A stretch of 64,000 nucleotides of DNA, taken from positions 62,001-126,000 of the forward strand of contig CAYVFC010000001.1 of NCBI GenBank assembly GCA_964450715.1. The letters run 5' to 3'. The translations under genes were made by a program, and so were the position numbers. A model generated the notes under the pieces. It did not search any database and was not told the DNA's origin. It saw nothing but the letters and a program-made list of their open reading frames with translations. Shown piece after piece: positions 56,187 to 64,000 of this stretch. Position 1 is the first letter of the stretch. Each line of letters starts with the position of its first letter. Source of the DNA: CAYVFC01 sp964450715 (GTDB lineage: Bacteria; Myxococcota_A; Polyangia; Polyangiales; JAFGIB01).

Positions 56187-57485
56187 GTGGCTCGAACGAA
56201 AACCACGTGGATTGCTCTGGCCGCGCTGCTGGGCGCGGGGTGCGCCTCGGGCGGAGCGGCGCGGCCCACGCCCGCGGCCGCGGACTCGAGCGCGGCTTCA
56301 GGCGAGGGCGCGCAGCAGGAGGTGAGCGCGGGTGATGAGGCGAGCGAGGCCAAGAAGCGGAGGGAGAAGCTCGAGGCGCTGTTTCGTCAGGAGCTGCCCG
56401 AGCAAGCCGTGCACGAGCTGAGCACTCCGAAGGGGGAGGTGCGGGCGCGGATGGAAGCCTCCTCGGCACCCACCGTCGCCGTGCAGGATGGGTTCGTTTC
56501 CATCAGCGCGCCCCTGGGGGAAGAGACCATTGAATGCTTCGTGTACCCGGAGAGCAAGGATCTAGCCGAGGTCATCCGGCTGATGGCGGAGGCCACGCTG
56601 AGCCAGGCCGCGCCCGAGCACGGGTGGATCGACGTGCGCGCCGATCAGTCGCAGGGTTGGCCCTACCTGCTGGCGCGGGCGCACTACCTGGTGGAGACGC
56701 CCCAGGGCAAGATGGTCGGCGACTACAAGATCGCGTCGTCGGTGCTCGGCGAGACCTCTGTCGTCTGCGTCTTCGATTCGCCCGGCAAATACCGGAGCTT
56801 CGAGCGGGTGGTTCGCGGCTTGCTCGCCTCCCTGGATACGGAACAGAACCGGGCGTTGGCTCGTCCGCAGCGCTCGACCATCACCCGCGCCCGGATGCAA
56901 GGGCGTATGGTCACCCTCTCGCGCCGGGAATGGCGCCTGGAGAAGCGCAAGCGCACCATCACCAGCTCGCACTCCATGCTCGCTATCGGGGTGCAGGGAG
57001 CGCTGAGCAGTAGCGATCGCATGCGGGTCGAGACCTACCGCAAGGGTCGGCTCGAAAGCGCCAACTACGCCAAGGCGACGGCCGGCGAGTTCGACTACGA
57101 TCTGGAGCTCGCCTACCGAAAGGGCGCCTACGCGGTAACGGGCAAGCTACAGGAAAAGCCCTTCGAGGCGTCGTTCCGGGTCGCCGGCGGGCTGATGGAC
57201 GACCTGCGCAGCGATGCGGCAACCTGCGACGTTCACCACGGCAAGAAGCCCAGTGTCGAGCTGCTGAGCTATGAGCCGGACGCGGATCCCATGGCGCCCC
57301 TGCCGGCGCTGGTGGAAAAGTCGCCTGACCCTGATGCGCACCTGCGCGTGACCGTGGGCAAGCAGCAGGCGTTGCAGATGTCTGTTACGGTCGATGAGAG
57401 CTGCGATATCGTCAAGGGCGCGATGATGGCCGGCCAGGTTCCGATCGAGATCGAGCGGCTGTGGATCGAGAAGAACGACAAGTGA
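56187..57485 (+). CDS. Predicted lipoprotein of unknown function
   Basis: A 432-residue protein beginning at GTG 56187 with AGGAGA upstream. The signal peptide runs KTTWIALAALLGAGC, with the lipobox Cys at about residue 19. A Ala/Glu/Ser-rich linker (about 20-60) precedes a folded body containing EALFRQELPEQAVHELSTP, ISAPLGEETIECFVYPESK and, near the end, MSVTVDESCDIVKGAMM. I recognise no family. The next gene starts inside its stop codon (GTGA), and that gene encodes a transglutaminase-like protein, so the two probably act together in the envelope. Confidence 0.65.
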   Translation: MARTKTTWIALAALLGAGCASGGAARPTPAAADSSAASGEGAQQEVSAGDEASEAKKRREKLEALFRQELPEQAVHELSTPKGEVRARMEASSAPTVAVQDGFVSISAPLGEETIECFVYPESKDLAEVIRLMAEATLSQAAPEHGWIDVRADQSQGWPYLLARAHYLVETPQGKMVGDYKIASSVLGETSVVCVFDSPGKYRSFERVVRGLLASLDTEQNRALARPQRSTITRARMQGRMVTLSRREWRLEKRKRTITSSHSMLAIGVQGALSSSDRMRVETYRKGRLESANYAKATAGEFDYDLELAYRKGAYAVTGKLQEKPFEASFRVAGGLMDDLRSDAATCDVHHGKKPSVELLSYEPDADPMAPLPALVEKSPDPDAHLRVTVGKQQALQMSVTVDESCDIVKGAMMAGQVPIEIERLWIEKNDK

Positions 57486-58456
57486 GCCAGCGTCTACCGT
57501 CGACCTCGCGCCCCGGACTACGCACTGCAGTCCCCAAGCCGTCGGCCCTGCTCTTGAGCGCCTGGGCCGCAACCGCCGCCTATTGCGCCGCGCCCGGCCT
57601 ATCACCCGGGGCGGTGGAAGCAGCCTCTGCCCCGGAGGCTCGGCCTGCCCCGAGCGAGCCCGCGCCACCGAACGCGAGCGCCGCAACCGAGCCACCCGAC
57701 CGCACGGGATCGGAGCAGCCGGCAACCAGCGGGACGCTTCCTTTTGACGCCGCCATGCCGCTGGGTACGGTAGAGCTGACCGGGGATGTGCACGCTCTGC
57801 TCGAGGGGCGGCCGGTGCGGTTCAAGGTGCGGGCCAGCGACCTACCCGCCTTGCGCGAGCGGCTGAGCGCCGCGCATCCCGAGGCCGAGGTGGACGGCGA
57901 CGCCATCGCCATCGGTCGGGGCCGTCTGCCCGAGGCCATCCTCGAGCGGCACCGTCAGCCCAGTTTCCTGATCGACTTCGACCAGCAGGCGGTGGGGGAG
58001 GTCGCCGGTGGCCTGCCCGCGCCGGTCACCCCGGCCGGGCTGCGCGCCGGCGTCGCCGCTCACTTCGAGCGGGTTCAGTACGGCGGTTTCTGGCCGGCCT
58101 CGCGCGCCGCCAAGCGCCGGGTGGGTGATTGCAGCGAATACGCCGTGCTGACCGCGGCCCTGGCGCGCGCGAGCGCAACGCCCGCGCGCGTGGTCTTCGG
58201 ATACGTGGTACAGATCATCCGCTCGCGCGTCTTCGCCATCGGTCACGCCTGGGCCGAGGTCCACGATGGCGTCGATTGGCGGCGCATCGACGCCACCCCC
58301 TTCGGGGAGACGAACCCCATCTATGTCATTTTGGGCGAGCTCGAAGACGAGGGCCCCGGTTTCGCCCTTACCATGTTCGGTCTGACGACCGTGCTGTTGA
58401 GCACCACCCTCGAGGTCGTCGATTCCGCGGATTCCGGGATGGACACCGGGAAATAG
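57482..58456 (+). CDS. Transglutaminase-like cysteine peptidase-fold protein
   Basis: About 324 residues, starting at GTG 57482 which overlaps the upstream stop by 4 bp. The N-terminus has a hydrophobic segment (SALLLSAWAATAAYCAA), then a Pro/Ala/Ser linker. The C-terminal part has the transglutaminase-like triad: Cys in VGDCSEYAVLTAALARA, His in AIGHAWAEVHDGVDW and Asp in RRIDATPFGE. Such domains act as peptidases or cross-linking enzymes in the periplasm. A hydrophobic stretch (FALTMFGLTTVLLSTTLEV) precedes the end. Its substrate is unknown; the coupled lipoprotein is the obvious partner candidate. Confidence 0.78.
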   Translation: MSQRLPSTSRPGLRTAVPKPSALLLSAWAATAAYCAAPGLSPGAVEAASAPEARPAPSEPAPPNASAATEPPDRTGSEQPATSGTLPFDAAMPLGTVELTGDVHALLEGRPVRFKVRASDLPALRERLSAAHPEAEVDGDAIAIGRGRLPEAILERHRQPSFLIDFDQQAVGEVAGGLPAPVTPAGLRAGVAAHFERVQYGGFWPASRAAKRRVGDCSEYAVLTAALARASATPARVVFGYVVQIIRSRVFAIGHAWAEVHDGVDWRRIDATPFGETNPIYVILGELEDEGPGFALTMFGLTTVLLSTTLEVVDSADSGMDTGK

Positions 58457-58470
58457 GAGACGCTGCCTCC

Positions 58471-59202
58471 TCAGCGCCGGCCGCGGCCCGGGCGCGGGCC
58501 TCCTCTGCCCCTCTCGTCTTGCTGCATCTCGCGGTAGGCCTCGTACTGCTCGGGGCTGAGCACGCCCTGGATCTGCTCCTCGCCCTGGTCCCTCAGCTCG
58601 CGCGCTTTCTCGCGGGCAGCGGTCATCTCTTCCGCCGTCTTAGCGTTCCGCATGATCTCCTCGATCTGATCTCGCGCGGCCAGCATGACGGTGAGAAGGG
58701 TCTGGCGCTGGTCGGCCGTCACGCCGGCGGTTTCGCCCAACTCCAGCAGGCGCGCCTCCCGCCGCGAAATCCAGCGCTCGCGCCACTGTTCTCTGCGCTC
58801 GTCCTCCCGGCTCTGTTGCTGCTCCTGCACCACCGCCCGCAGCTTCTCCCGCAGCTCGGGCCGGTCAGCTTCCAACAGGCTCAGCACCGCGCTCTCCACC
58901 CGTGCGATCTCGTCGCTCGACACGGGCCGGCGGGGCCGCGGCAAGGTTCGCCGCTGTTCCGGTTCGCCGGCAGCTGGCGGCTCGGCCGCGGCCGGCGCGC
59001 GCGATACCGTCGCCGCCGATTCTTCCGGCAGCGGGTAGTCCGGATCTTCGTCGTCGTAGATCGCCCCGGGCCCGCGCAGCTCCGTTCGCAGGCTCTCGAC
59101 CTTCGCTCGAAGCTCTTCGATGCTCCGGCCCTGCGCGTACACCTGCCAGCCGAGCACCCCGATCACCAGCGCCACCAGCACCCACGCGATACGCTGTCCC
59201 AT
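58471..59202 (-). CDS. Membrane-anchored Spy/LTXXQ-like protein
   Basis: About 243 residues with an N-terminal anchor (RIAWVLVALVIGVLGWQVYA), a coiled-coil segment (RSIEELRAKVESLRTEL), a Pro/Ala/Arg linker, then a long Glu/Arg/Gln-rich helical domain (about 115-230). VTADQRQTLLTVMLAARDQI and LSPEQYEAYREM are two LTxxQ-like motifs, as in periplasmic Spy/CpxP/zinc-resistance proteins. I start at ATG 59202 because the extra 27 residues from 59283 have no anchor features. It could be a periplasmic chaperone or stress sensor. It is convergent with the transglutaminase-like gene, 14 bp apart. Confidence 0.65.
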   Translation of the reverse strand: MGQRIAWVLVALVIGVLGWQVYAQGRSIEELRAKVESLRTELRGPGAIYDDEDPDYPLPEESAATVSRAPAAAEPPAAGEPEQRRTLPRPRRPVSSDEIARVESAVLSLLEADRPELREKLRAVVQEQQQSREDERREQWRERWISRREARLLELGETAGVTADQRQTLLTVMLAARDQIEEIMRNAKTAEEMTAAREKARELRDQGEEQIQGVLSPEQYEAYREMQQDERGRGGPRPGRGRR

Positions 59203-59364
59203 GCGACCGATAATAGACGGGAACCGCGCCGCCGTACAACGGTAAAACCTGGCTCCGGCCAAAGCCCGAGCCCCTTCCGTCATAGCGATTCCCCCGCGCC
59301 CCGGTAAGATCCGGAACCGAGCCGGGTTTGCTCGGTTTATTGTCCGCGCATGTTCGAGATGTGC

Positions 59365-59549
59365 TCTAGACTCGAGTTTGGCGGTTTTTCCTGCTGCGAG
59401 CGGTCCAAAACGCGCCTAGCTGCGTCAGGCGAGCCGTTTTTATGCTCGACGTAGCTCTACTACGCCTGCGCAAAAACGGCTCGCCTTCCTTGCTATCCGC
59501 GTTTTGTCCTCGCTCTCACTACGCAAAAACCGCCAAACTCGAGTCTAGA
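59365..59549. repeat. 185-bp palindromic (MITE-like) element B
   Basis: Perfect 25-bp terminal inverted repeats lie at 59365-59389 and 59525-59549, beginning TCTAGACTCGAGTTTGGCGG. The interior pairs over most of its length, including GGCGAGCCGTTTTT on the left arm with its exact complement on the right arm, and CAAAACGCG with CGCGTTTTG. The element has the same total length (185 bp) as element A at 44246 but a different sequence. No coding capacity. Confidence 0.85.
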
Positions 59550-59674
59550 GAACCGAACCGCTTAAATCCTGCGGGGTGACTCGGCATCGGCGCGGGCGGG
59601 CCGGCGCGCGCTAGCCGAAACACGCCGCACGTTTTAGCGGATCGCCTCTCTAGAAGTGGTTTCAAAACCCATCC

Positions 59675-59734
59675 CGTCGTCTTTCGGGCGGGGCGGCCCC
59701 ATCTGCGGCGTTGCGCCTCCTCGAAATAACACCG
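59675..59734 (+). repeat. 60-bp dispersed repeat, copy 1
   Basis: About 52 of 60 bases match 61871-61930 in the same orientation, with shared runs TCGTCTTTCGGGCGG and TCTGCGGCGTTGC, then CCTCCTCGAAATA. It is part of the 678-bp gap between the Spy-like gene and the methyltransferase gene. The rest of that gap holds element B and sequence in which I see no gene. Confidence 0.75.
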
Positions 59735-59879
59735 TTTTTTCTTTGTCTTTTCTAGCGCTAATGGGGATCTTCCCGAAAAACGGGAGTTACGGCTGTTCCG
59801 GCCTCGCGACCGCGGTATAAACGAGCCGGCCGGGATCGAAATCCCGTTCACCATCGCCAAGAGGAAAGGGCGTCCGGAA

Positions 59880-60608
59880 ATGAAACGCGATGACTCCAAT
59901 ACCTGGCTATCGGGTCCCGAGCAGGCCAGCGACTACGTAAGCACAGCCGATATCATCGTCGTCGAGCGGCGCAGGACGCTTGCGCTACTGGGTGACATCT
60001 TCGGCTATCACTTCGGCGAGATGACGGGGCTGCGGGTTTTGGATCTGGGAGGCGGCGACGGCTTCATTACCGAGGCGATAAAGCGGAGGTTTCCGGACAA
60101 CGAGTATATTCTGCTTGACGGCTCGGCCGACATGCTGGAGATGGCCAGGCGGCGTCTCGAGGGCACGAGCGTCACCTTCATTCAGCAGAGCTTCGAGCAG
60201 TACGTCGAAACTCCTCCGAGGGAACAGCGCTACGACTGCATCTATTCGTCCAATGCGATCCACCACCTGGACTTCAACGGCAAGTCGCTGGTCTACTCCA
60301 AGGTGCTTCGCGAGCTCGATTTCGGCGGCCTGTTCTTGAACATAGACGTCGTGCTGTCGGCCACGCGGGGGAGCGAGCGATGGCAGCAGAACATGTGGCG
60401 GGACTGGATCAACGAGAACTTGCGAGGGAAGGGCAGGGAGGACGAGGTGGGGAAATACGACGACCTACCCCAGGTGGCCAGACGCAAGCCGGAAAACAAG
60501 CCCAGCAAGCTGGTCGATCAGCTCTGGTTGCTCGAACGGATCGGCTTCCGGGACGTCGACTGTTTCTACAAGTACGGCATGTTCGCCCTGTTCGGCGGCA
60601 CCAAGTAA
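59880..60608 (+). CDS. Class I SAM-dependent methyltransferase
   Basis: A 242-residue methyltransferase. Motif I is RVLDLGGGDGFITEAI (residues about 52-67), motif II includes YILLDGSADMLEMARRRL, and the post-II segment reads IYSSNAIHHLDF. The C-terminal half (LVDQLWLLERIGFRDVDCFYKYGMFALFGG) resembles small-molecule methyltransferases. The substrate is unknown. AGAGGAAAGGG lies upstream of the ATG. The OYE-family reductase gene follows after 102 bp on the same strand and may share a transcript. Confidence 0.85.
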   Translation: MKRDDSNTWLSGPEQASDYVSTADIIVVERRRTLALLGDIFGYHFGEMTGLRVLDLGGGDGFITEAIKRRFPDNEYILLDGSADMLEMARRRLEGTSVTFIQQSFEQYVETPPREQRYDCIYSSNAIHHLDFNGKSLVYSKVLRELDFGGLFLNIDVVLSATRGSERWQQNMWRDWINENLRGKGREDEVGKYDDLPQVARRKPENKPSKLVDQLWLLERIGFRDVDCFYKYGMFALFGGTK

Positions 60609-60710
60609 TGCGCCGTGACCGAGAGGCGGCGCCGATTTCCCCGTACCGACCTTGCATTTTCCGGGTGCGGCTCCACTATCGAGTCGGCAACCCGATACGA
60701 GGTGAAAGAG

Positions 60711-61859
60711 ATGTCGATCCTGTTTGAACCGACGAGCATCAAGGGCCTGCGCCTGAAGAATCGATTCGTGCGCTCGGCCACCTTCGAGGGATTGGGGGAC
60801 TGCCAGGGGCGTCCCACCGACGCGCTCGGGAAGCTCTACCTCGAGCTCGCCGAGGGAGAGATCGGGCTTATCGTCACCAGCGCCGCCTTCGTGGACCGGT
60901 ACCGCGATCTGCCCGACGTGCCCGAGATGCCCTATCCGACCGCGATGGACGAGGACCGCTATGTGGCCGACTGGCGTCCTATCGTGGAGCGGGTTCACCA
61001 GAGGGGCGCGGCGATAGCCATGCAGATCGTGCACCCCGGGCGGCTCGACGTGCCGGCGCTCCGCGGAGGGCCGGCCATCGCTCCCTCGGCCGTGGGCACG
61101 CCCGGGGGCAAGATCGCTCCCCGCGCCATGGAGCTGGAGGAGATCGAGCCGATGGTCGAGAGGTTCGCGCAAGCGTGCCGCCGGGTGAAGGAGGCGGGTT
61201 TTGACGCGGTACAGCTGCACGGCGGGCACGGCTATCTGATCAGCAATTTTATCTCGCCCTTCCTGAACCGGAGGGAAGATGCCTACGGAGGCAGCACGGA
61301 AAACCGCGCGCGCTTCGTGGTGCAGATCGTGCGCCGGGCGCGCGAGCTGGTGGGCGAGTCCTATCCCATCCTGATCAAGATGAACTGCGAGGATTTCGTA
61401 CCCGGCGGTCTGGAGGTAGAAGAGGCGGCTCAGGTGGCCCGCATCATCGCCCAGGCGGGCATCGACGCCATCGAGGTTACCGGCAGCATCCGTCCCGAGG
61501 GCAGCATGTCTCCCAGCGCCAAGGGCATCAATCGACCGGACAAGGAGGCCTACTTCCGGACGCACGCCACGGTACTGAAAAACGCGCTGGATATCCCGAT
61601 CATACTGGTGGGCGGCCTGCGAACGCCGTCGGTGATGGAGGGCGTGCTGGAGCAGGGCGTCGCCGATGTCGTCTCTCTCTGTAGGCCCTTCATCCGCGAG
61701 CCTCGGCTGGTCTCGCGCTGGCAAGCGAAAGACCTCTCCAAGGCTACCTGCATCTCCTGCGGTCAATGCTCGGAGAACGTCTTTGTCCGTCCCTTGCGCT
61801 GCTACGTGGAGGAGAAGCTGAAGGAGAAAGCGGCGCGCGAGGGGGAAGAGGGTGTTTAA
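60711..61859 (+). CDS. Old-yellow-enzyme family NADH:flavin oxidoreductase
   Basis: A 382-residue FMN enzyme of the OYE/2,4-dienoyl-CoA reductase branch. It has IKGLRLKNRFVRSATFE, MQIVHPGR, QLHGGHGYLISNFISPF and DAYGGSTENRARFV. The C-terminus carries CISCGQC and a fourth Cys in PLRCYVEE, close to the 4Fe-4S motif of dienoyl-CoA reductases but with tighter spacing. It lacks the C-terminal FAD/NADPH domain of those enzymes. I start at ATG 60711 with GAGGTGAAAGAG upstream. The TAA stop lies inside the left arm of the following inverted repeat. Confidence 0.85.
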   Translation: MSILFEPTSIKGLRLKNRFVRSATFEGLGDCQGRPTDALGKLYLELAEGEIGLIVTSAAFVDRYRDLPDVPEMPYPTAMDEDRYVADWRPIVERVHQRGAAIAMQIVHPGRLDVPALRGGPAIAPSAVGTPGGKIAPRAMELEEIEPMVERFAQACRRVKEAGFDAVQLHGGHGYLISNFISPFLNRREDAYGGSTENRARFVVQIVRRARELVGESYPILIKMNCEDFVPGGLEVEEAAQVARIIAQAGIDAIEVTGSIRPEGSMSPSAKGINRPDKEAYFRTHATVLKNALDIPIILVGGLRTPSVMEGVLEQGVADVVSLCRPFIREPRLVSRWQAKDLSKATCISCGQCSENVFVRPLRCYVEEKLKEKAAREGEEGV

Positions 61860-62004
61860 AAAGCGCCTCCTGTCGTCTTTCGGGCGGAACGGCCCAATCT
61901 GCGGCGTTGCTCCTCCTCGAAATAGCGCCGCTATTGCTCGTCGTCGCGCCTTGCATCTCGGGCCGTCGCGCTCCGAAATACTCGGTCGGCGCTTTTAGAC
62001 ACCC
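61850..62004. repeat. 155-bp inverted-repeat element containing dispersed 60-bp repeat, copy 2
   Basis: The left arm GGGTGTTTAAAAAGCGCC (61850-61867) pairs with GGCGCTTTTAGACACCC (61988-62004). Inside lie copy 2 of the 60-bp repeat (61871-61930) and the sequence shared with 25501-25521 (61967-61987). The stop codon of the OYE gene is within the left arm. From 62005 to 62240 I see no gene; the region presumably contains the promoter for the Tat lipoprotein. Confidence 0.7.
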
Positions 62005-62240
62005 TCTAAGATATTCATCCAAGCCGGACATCCCTGTCGGGGCTGTGCCAGAGTGTGCCGCGACCGTGGGCCGAGAGCGCCTGGGGCTTGCCGCGGCCGG
62101 GCGGGAACCGGCGGAAAAGACGGAGGTATCGCCCGAAGGTCCGGATCGCGGCCGTGGCATACGGATTGCTTGATGTACTAGAGAGGGCCCGTGCCGGGTA
62201 GGGCCGAAAACCGCCCTTCAATCATCATCAGGTAGAGACC

Positions 62241-63038
62241 ATGCCGGACAAAGACTCCAGACCCAAACCGCTCAACGCCCGGCCCGAGGCCGGATATCCG
62301 CGACTTGTCGACCACCGATACGAGCGTCGGAGTTTTCTCAAGAAGATCCTGCTGTCCGTGGGGGTTCTGTCGATAGGAGGCGGCAAGAGCCTGCTGGTCG
62401 GATGCGCTGAGAGCCACGCCCCCCGGCCGGCAAACGACAACCATCTGTACACTGCCGGTGCCGGCGGTTCGTTCGAACCGCCGCTCAACCTGGGCGGCCG
62501 AGGGCCGGAGCCGCAGTACCCCGATCCATACGACCCCCCACCCGCGAGCGACGCCGGTGTGGACGCACGGCGGCTGGGGCAAACCGACGCCGGCCCGGCC
62601 GATGCCGGCCGCGACGCCGCGCCGCCCAAGGTCGACCCGGAATGGCCCCTGGCAGGGGAAATGGTCGAGCCCGAGTTCCATGCCGTGAGGCTGCCCGCTG
62701 AGGGATTTCGCTACCTCTATCTCGGCATGGACGGCGAGCTCAAATTCGGGATCTCCTTCATCACCTATGACGCCGGGCTCGCGGATTTCTACCGGAGGAT
62801 CGGCGAAGATCCGGCCGCCGAGAGCGAGCTGTTCACCCTCGTCAACCGGCTTCTCTACGAATATACCTGTGATACCCTGGACGTCGGCCGGGTAGAGGTC
62901 GACCTCGTACCGCTTCTGGAGGAGTACTACCGCGAGCAAACCGGCGTGCAGGGCGCTACCATCGAGATCGCCAGCCTGGAGGTCGATTCCTGCCGGTTCA
63001 TGCCGATGGGCGGCGGACTGCCCGCGCCCGACTACTGA
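62241..63038 (+). CDS. Tat-signal lipoprotein of unknown function
   Basis: A 265-residue protein. The twin-arginine motif RRSFLKKIL is at residues 29-37 and a hydrophobic stretch leads to the lipobox LLVGC (Cys55), so it should be exported folded through Tat and lipidated. A Pro/Asp/Ala linker (about 75-140, e.g. GPEPQYPDPYDPPPASDAG) precedes a compact domain (about 145-265) with YLYLGMDGELKFGISF and two Cys (YEYTCDTLDVG, VDSCRFMPMG). I do not recognise the family. It is followed 18 bp later by a radical SAM/SPASM gene, suggesting the lipoprotein is modified before export. Confidence 0.65.
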   Translation: MPDKDSRPKPLNARPEAGYPRLVDHRYERRSFLKKILLSVGVLSIGGGKSLLVGCAESHAPRPANDNHLYTAGAGGSFEPPLNLGGRGPEPQYPDPYDPPPASDAGVDARRLGQTDAGPADAGRDAAPPKVDPEWPLAGEMVEPEFHAVRLPAEGFRYLYLGMDGELKFGISFITYDAGLADFYRRIGEDPAAESELFTLVNRLLYEYTCDTLDVGRVEVDLVPLLEEYYREQTGVQGATIEIASLEVDSCRFMPMGGGLPAPDY

Positions 63039-63056
63039 TCGGAGCTGGGCCCGGCA

Positions 63057-64000
63057 ATGGATCTGACCCTCTCGCTGAACCACGCCTGCAACCTGCGCTG
63101 CAAGTACTGCTACGGTGGCGCGAAGTTCCACCGACCCATGTCCATGGATACGGCGAGTAAAGCGCTCGACATAGGCTTCGCCCGCGCGGCGCCCACACTG
63201 CGCCTGCACTTCTTCGGCGGCGAGCCCCTGCTGGAAACGGGGCTCATCGAACGGATCGCGGTCGAGGCCCGGCGCCGCTCGCGGCTTGCGGGCAAACCGT
63301 TGCGCATGGGCCTTACGACCAACGGCACCCTGTTGACCGACCAGCGTCTGGATCTGGTCGAGCGTTACGGATTCAACCTGACGGTCAGCATAGACGGGGT
63401 GCGCGAGGCGCACGACGCCAGCCGTGTCCTACCCGATGGATCGGGCAGCTGGGACAGGGTCATCGCCGGGCTGGAACGCGCGGTAAGCAGGTTCGATCAG
63501 GTCAATACCATCTCGGTAATACATCCGGGCAACCTGGAGTGGTTACCCGCCTCCTTCGATCTGATCGCCTCCCTGGGCATCCGGCGCATCTCCTTCAGTT
63601 TGGACTACGACGCCGAGTGGGGCGACGATGCGCTCTCGCGTCTGTCCCTCGCCTATGAGGCGCTCGCCGACCGCGTCATCGCCCGTTACCGGGCGGGATA
63701 TACCTTCACCATCCAGCCGTTTCACACCAAGATCGTCAGCCGGCTCAAAGACGGCCTGTCCGCCGAGGACCGCTGCGATTTCGGCTGCATGGAGCTGGCG
63801 GTGGCACCCTCGGGCAATCTCTACCCCTGCGACCGCCTGATCGGCGAGGACGGCCCGGCCCAGCACGACGTATGCATAGGGCAGGTAAGTAGCGGCGTTA
63901 AGGAGGTGGTGGTACGCGGCCTGAAACGCTCCAAGGACAGGAGCAAGCCCGATTGCCGGCAGTGCGCCATCGTCGATCGCTGCGTCTGGTGGTGCGGCTG
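63057..64000 (+). CDS. Radical SAM/SPASM domain protein (partial, C-terminus outside window)
   Basis: An open frame of 314 codons from ATG 63057 to the right edge. The radical SAM cluster is CNLRCKYC (Cys11, 15, 18), followed by LRLHFFGGEPLL and GLTTNGTLLT. The SPASM region holds Cys residues in CDFGCMELAVAPSGNLYPCDR and CRQCAIVDRCVWWCG, which bind auxiliary 4Fe-4S clusters. The family includes anaerobic sulfatase-maturing enzymes and peptide-modifying maturases. The Tat lipoprotein gene just upstream is the nearest candidate substrate. The end of the protein is not in the window. Confidence 0.88.
   Translation, partial: MDLTLSLNHACNLRCKYCYGGAKFHRPMSMDTASKALDIGFARAAPTLRLHFFGGEPLLETGLIERIAVEARRRSRLAGKPLRMGLTTNGTLLTDQRLDLVERYGFNLTVSIDGVREAHDASRVLPDGSGSWDRVIAGLERAVSRFDQVNTISVIHPGNLEWLPASFDLIASLGIRRISFSLDYDAEWGDDALSRLSLAYEALADRVIARYRAGYTFTIQPFHTKIVSRLKDGLSAEDRCDFGCMELAVAPSGNLYPCDRLIGEDGPAQHDVCIGQVSSGVKEVVVRGLKRSKDRSKPDCRQCAIVDRCVWWCG

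Noticed and set aside
59317..59340. Hairpin CCGAGC...GCTCGG followed by TTTAT as a terminator
   Set aside because: The stem is short and the T-run weak. It lies between divergently transcribed genes, where a terminator is not needed.

Overview
The window is GC-rich, gene-dense bacterial chromosome. Its content points to a Myxococcota-like (former Deltaproteobacteria) organism: Ser/Thr kinases with PEGA or long helical regions, AgmX/TonB-type C-terminal domains, a lipoprotein with Myxococcus-type Cys-rich repeats, Gly-rich lipoprotein linkers, and paired FecR-VIT-vWA-TPR envelope proteins. This placement is inferred from gene families. No rRNA or tRNA gene was recognised.

Layout. Positions 1-12500 hold mostly metabolic genes: an MFS/TauE transporter pair, coaD, an SDR, a YjbQ protein, a chorismate mutase-prephenate dehydratase fused to a degenerate DAHP-synthase domain, an alpha/beta hydrolase, an FHA protein, an ATP/ADP-carrier-like transporter that ends in a rearrangement scar, panE and a moaE-like gene. 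Positions 12500-29000 carry large envelope and signalling genes: a duplicated 1407-residue membrane protein, two Ser/Thr kinases, a long KamA-type radical SAM protein, a coupled pair of GT-C/GT87-like membrane proteins and a Gly-rich lipoprotein. Positions 29000-41500 encode three very large surface or envelope proteins: a Cys-rich lipoprotein with nine 99-bp repeats, then two overlapping FecR-VIT-vWA-AgmX-TPR paralogues.

Positions 41450-47750 are an accessory region. It holds a DUF362 gene, a ketosphinganine-reductase-like SDR and an acyl-CoA synthetase, set among several different palindromic or REP-like repeat families and a perfect 260-bp tandem duplication. Positions 47700-55900 return to metabolism: an amidase, then mtnA-prs-lsrF (probably one transcript, possibly a 5-deoxypentose salvage route), and an acyl-CoA dehydrogenase-thiolase-TetR fatty acid operon with candidate operators. 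Positions 56000-64000 carry two overlapping envelope genes (one transglutaminase-like), a Spy-like protein, a second 185-bp palindromic element, a methyltransferase, an OYE-family reductase, and a Tat-signal lipoprotein followed by a SPASM radical SAM enzyme that runs off the right edge.

The strongest candidates for something new are the pseudo-DAHP-synthase domain on the P-protein, the Tat-lipoprotein/radical SAM pair, the paralogous FecR-VIT-vWA-AgmX-TPR proteins, and the two 185-bp palindromic elements. In one of those palindromes, and in a separate shorter element, the inverted repeat supplies the stop codon of the upstream gene.
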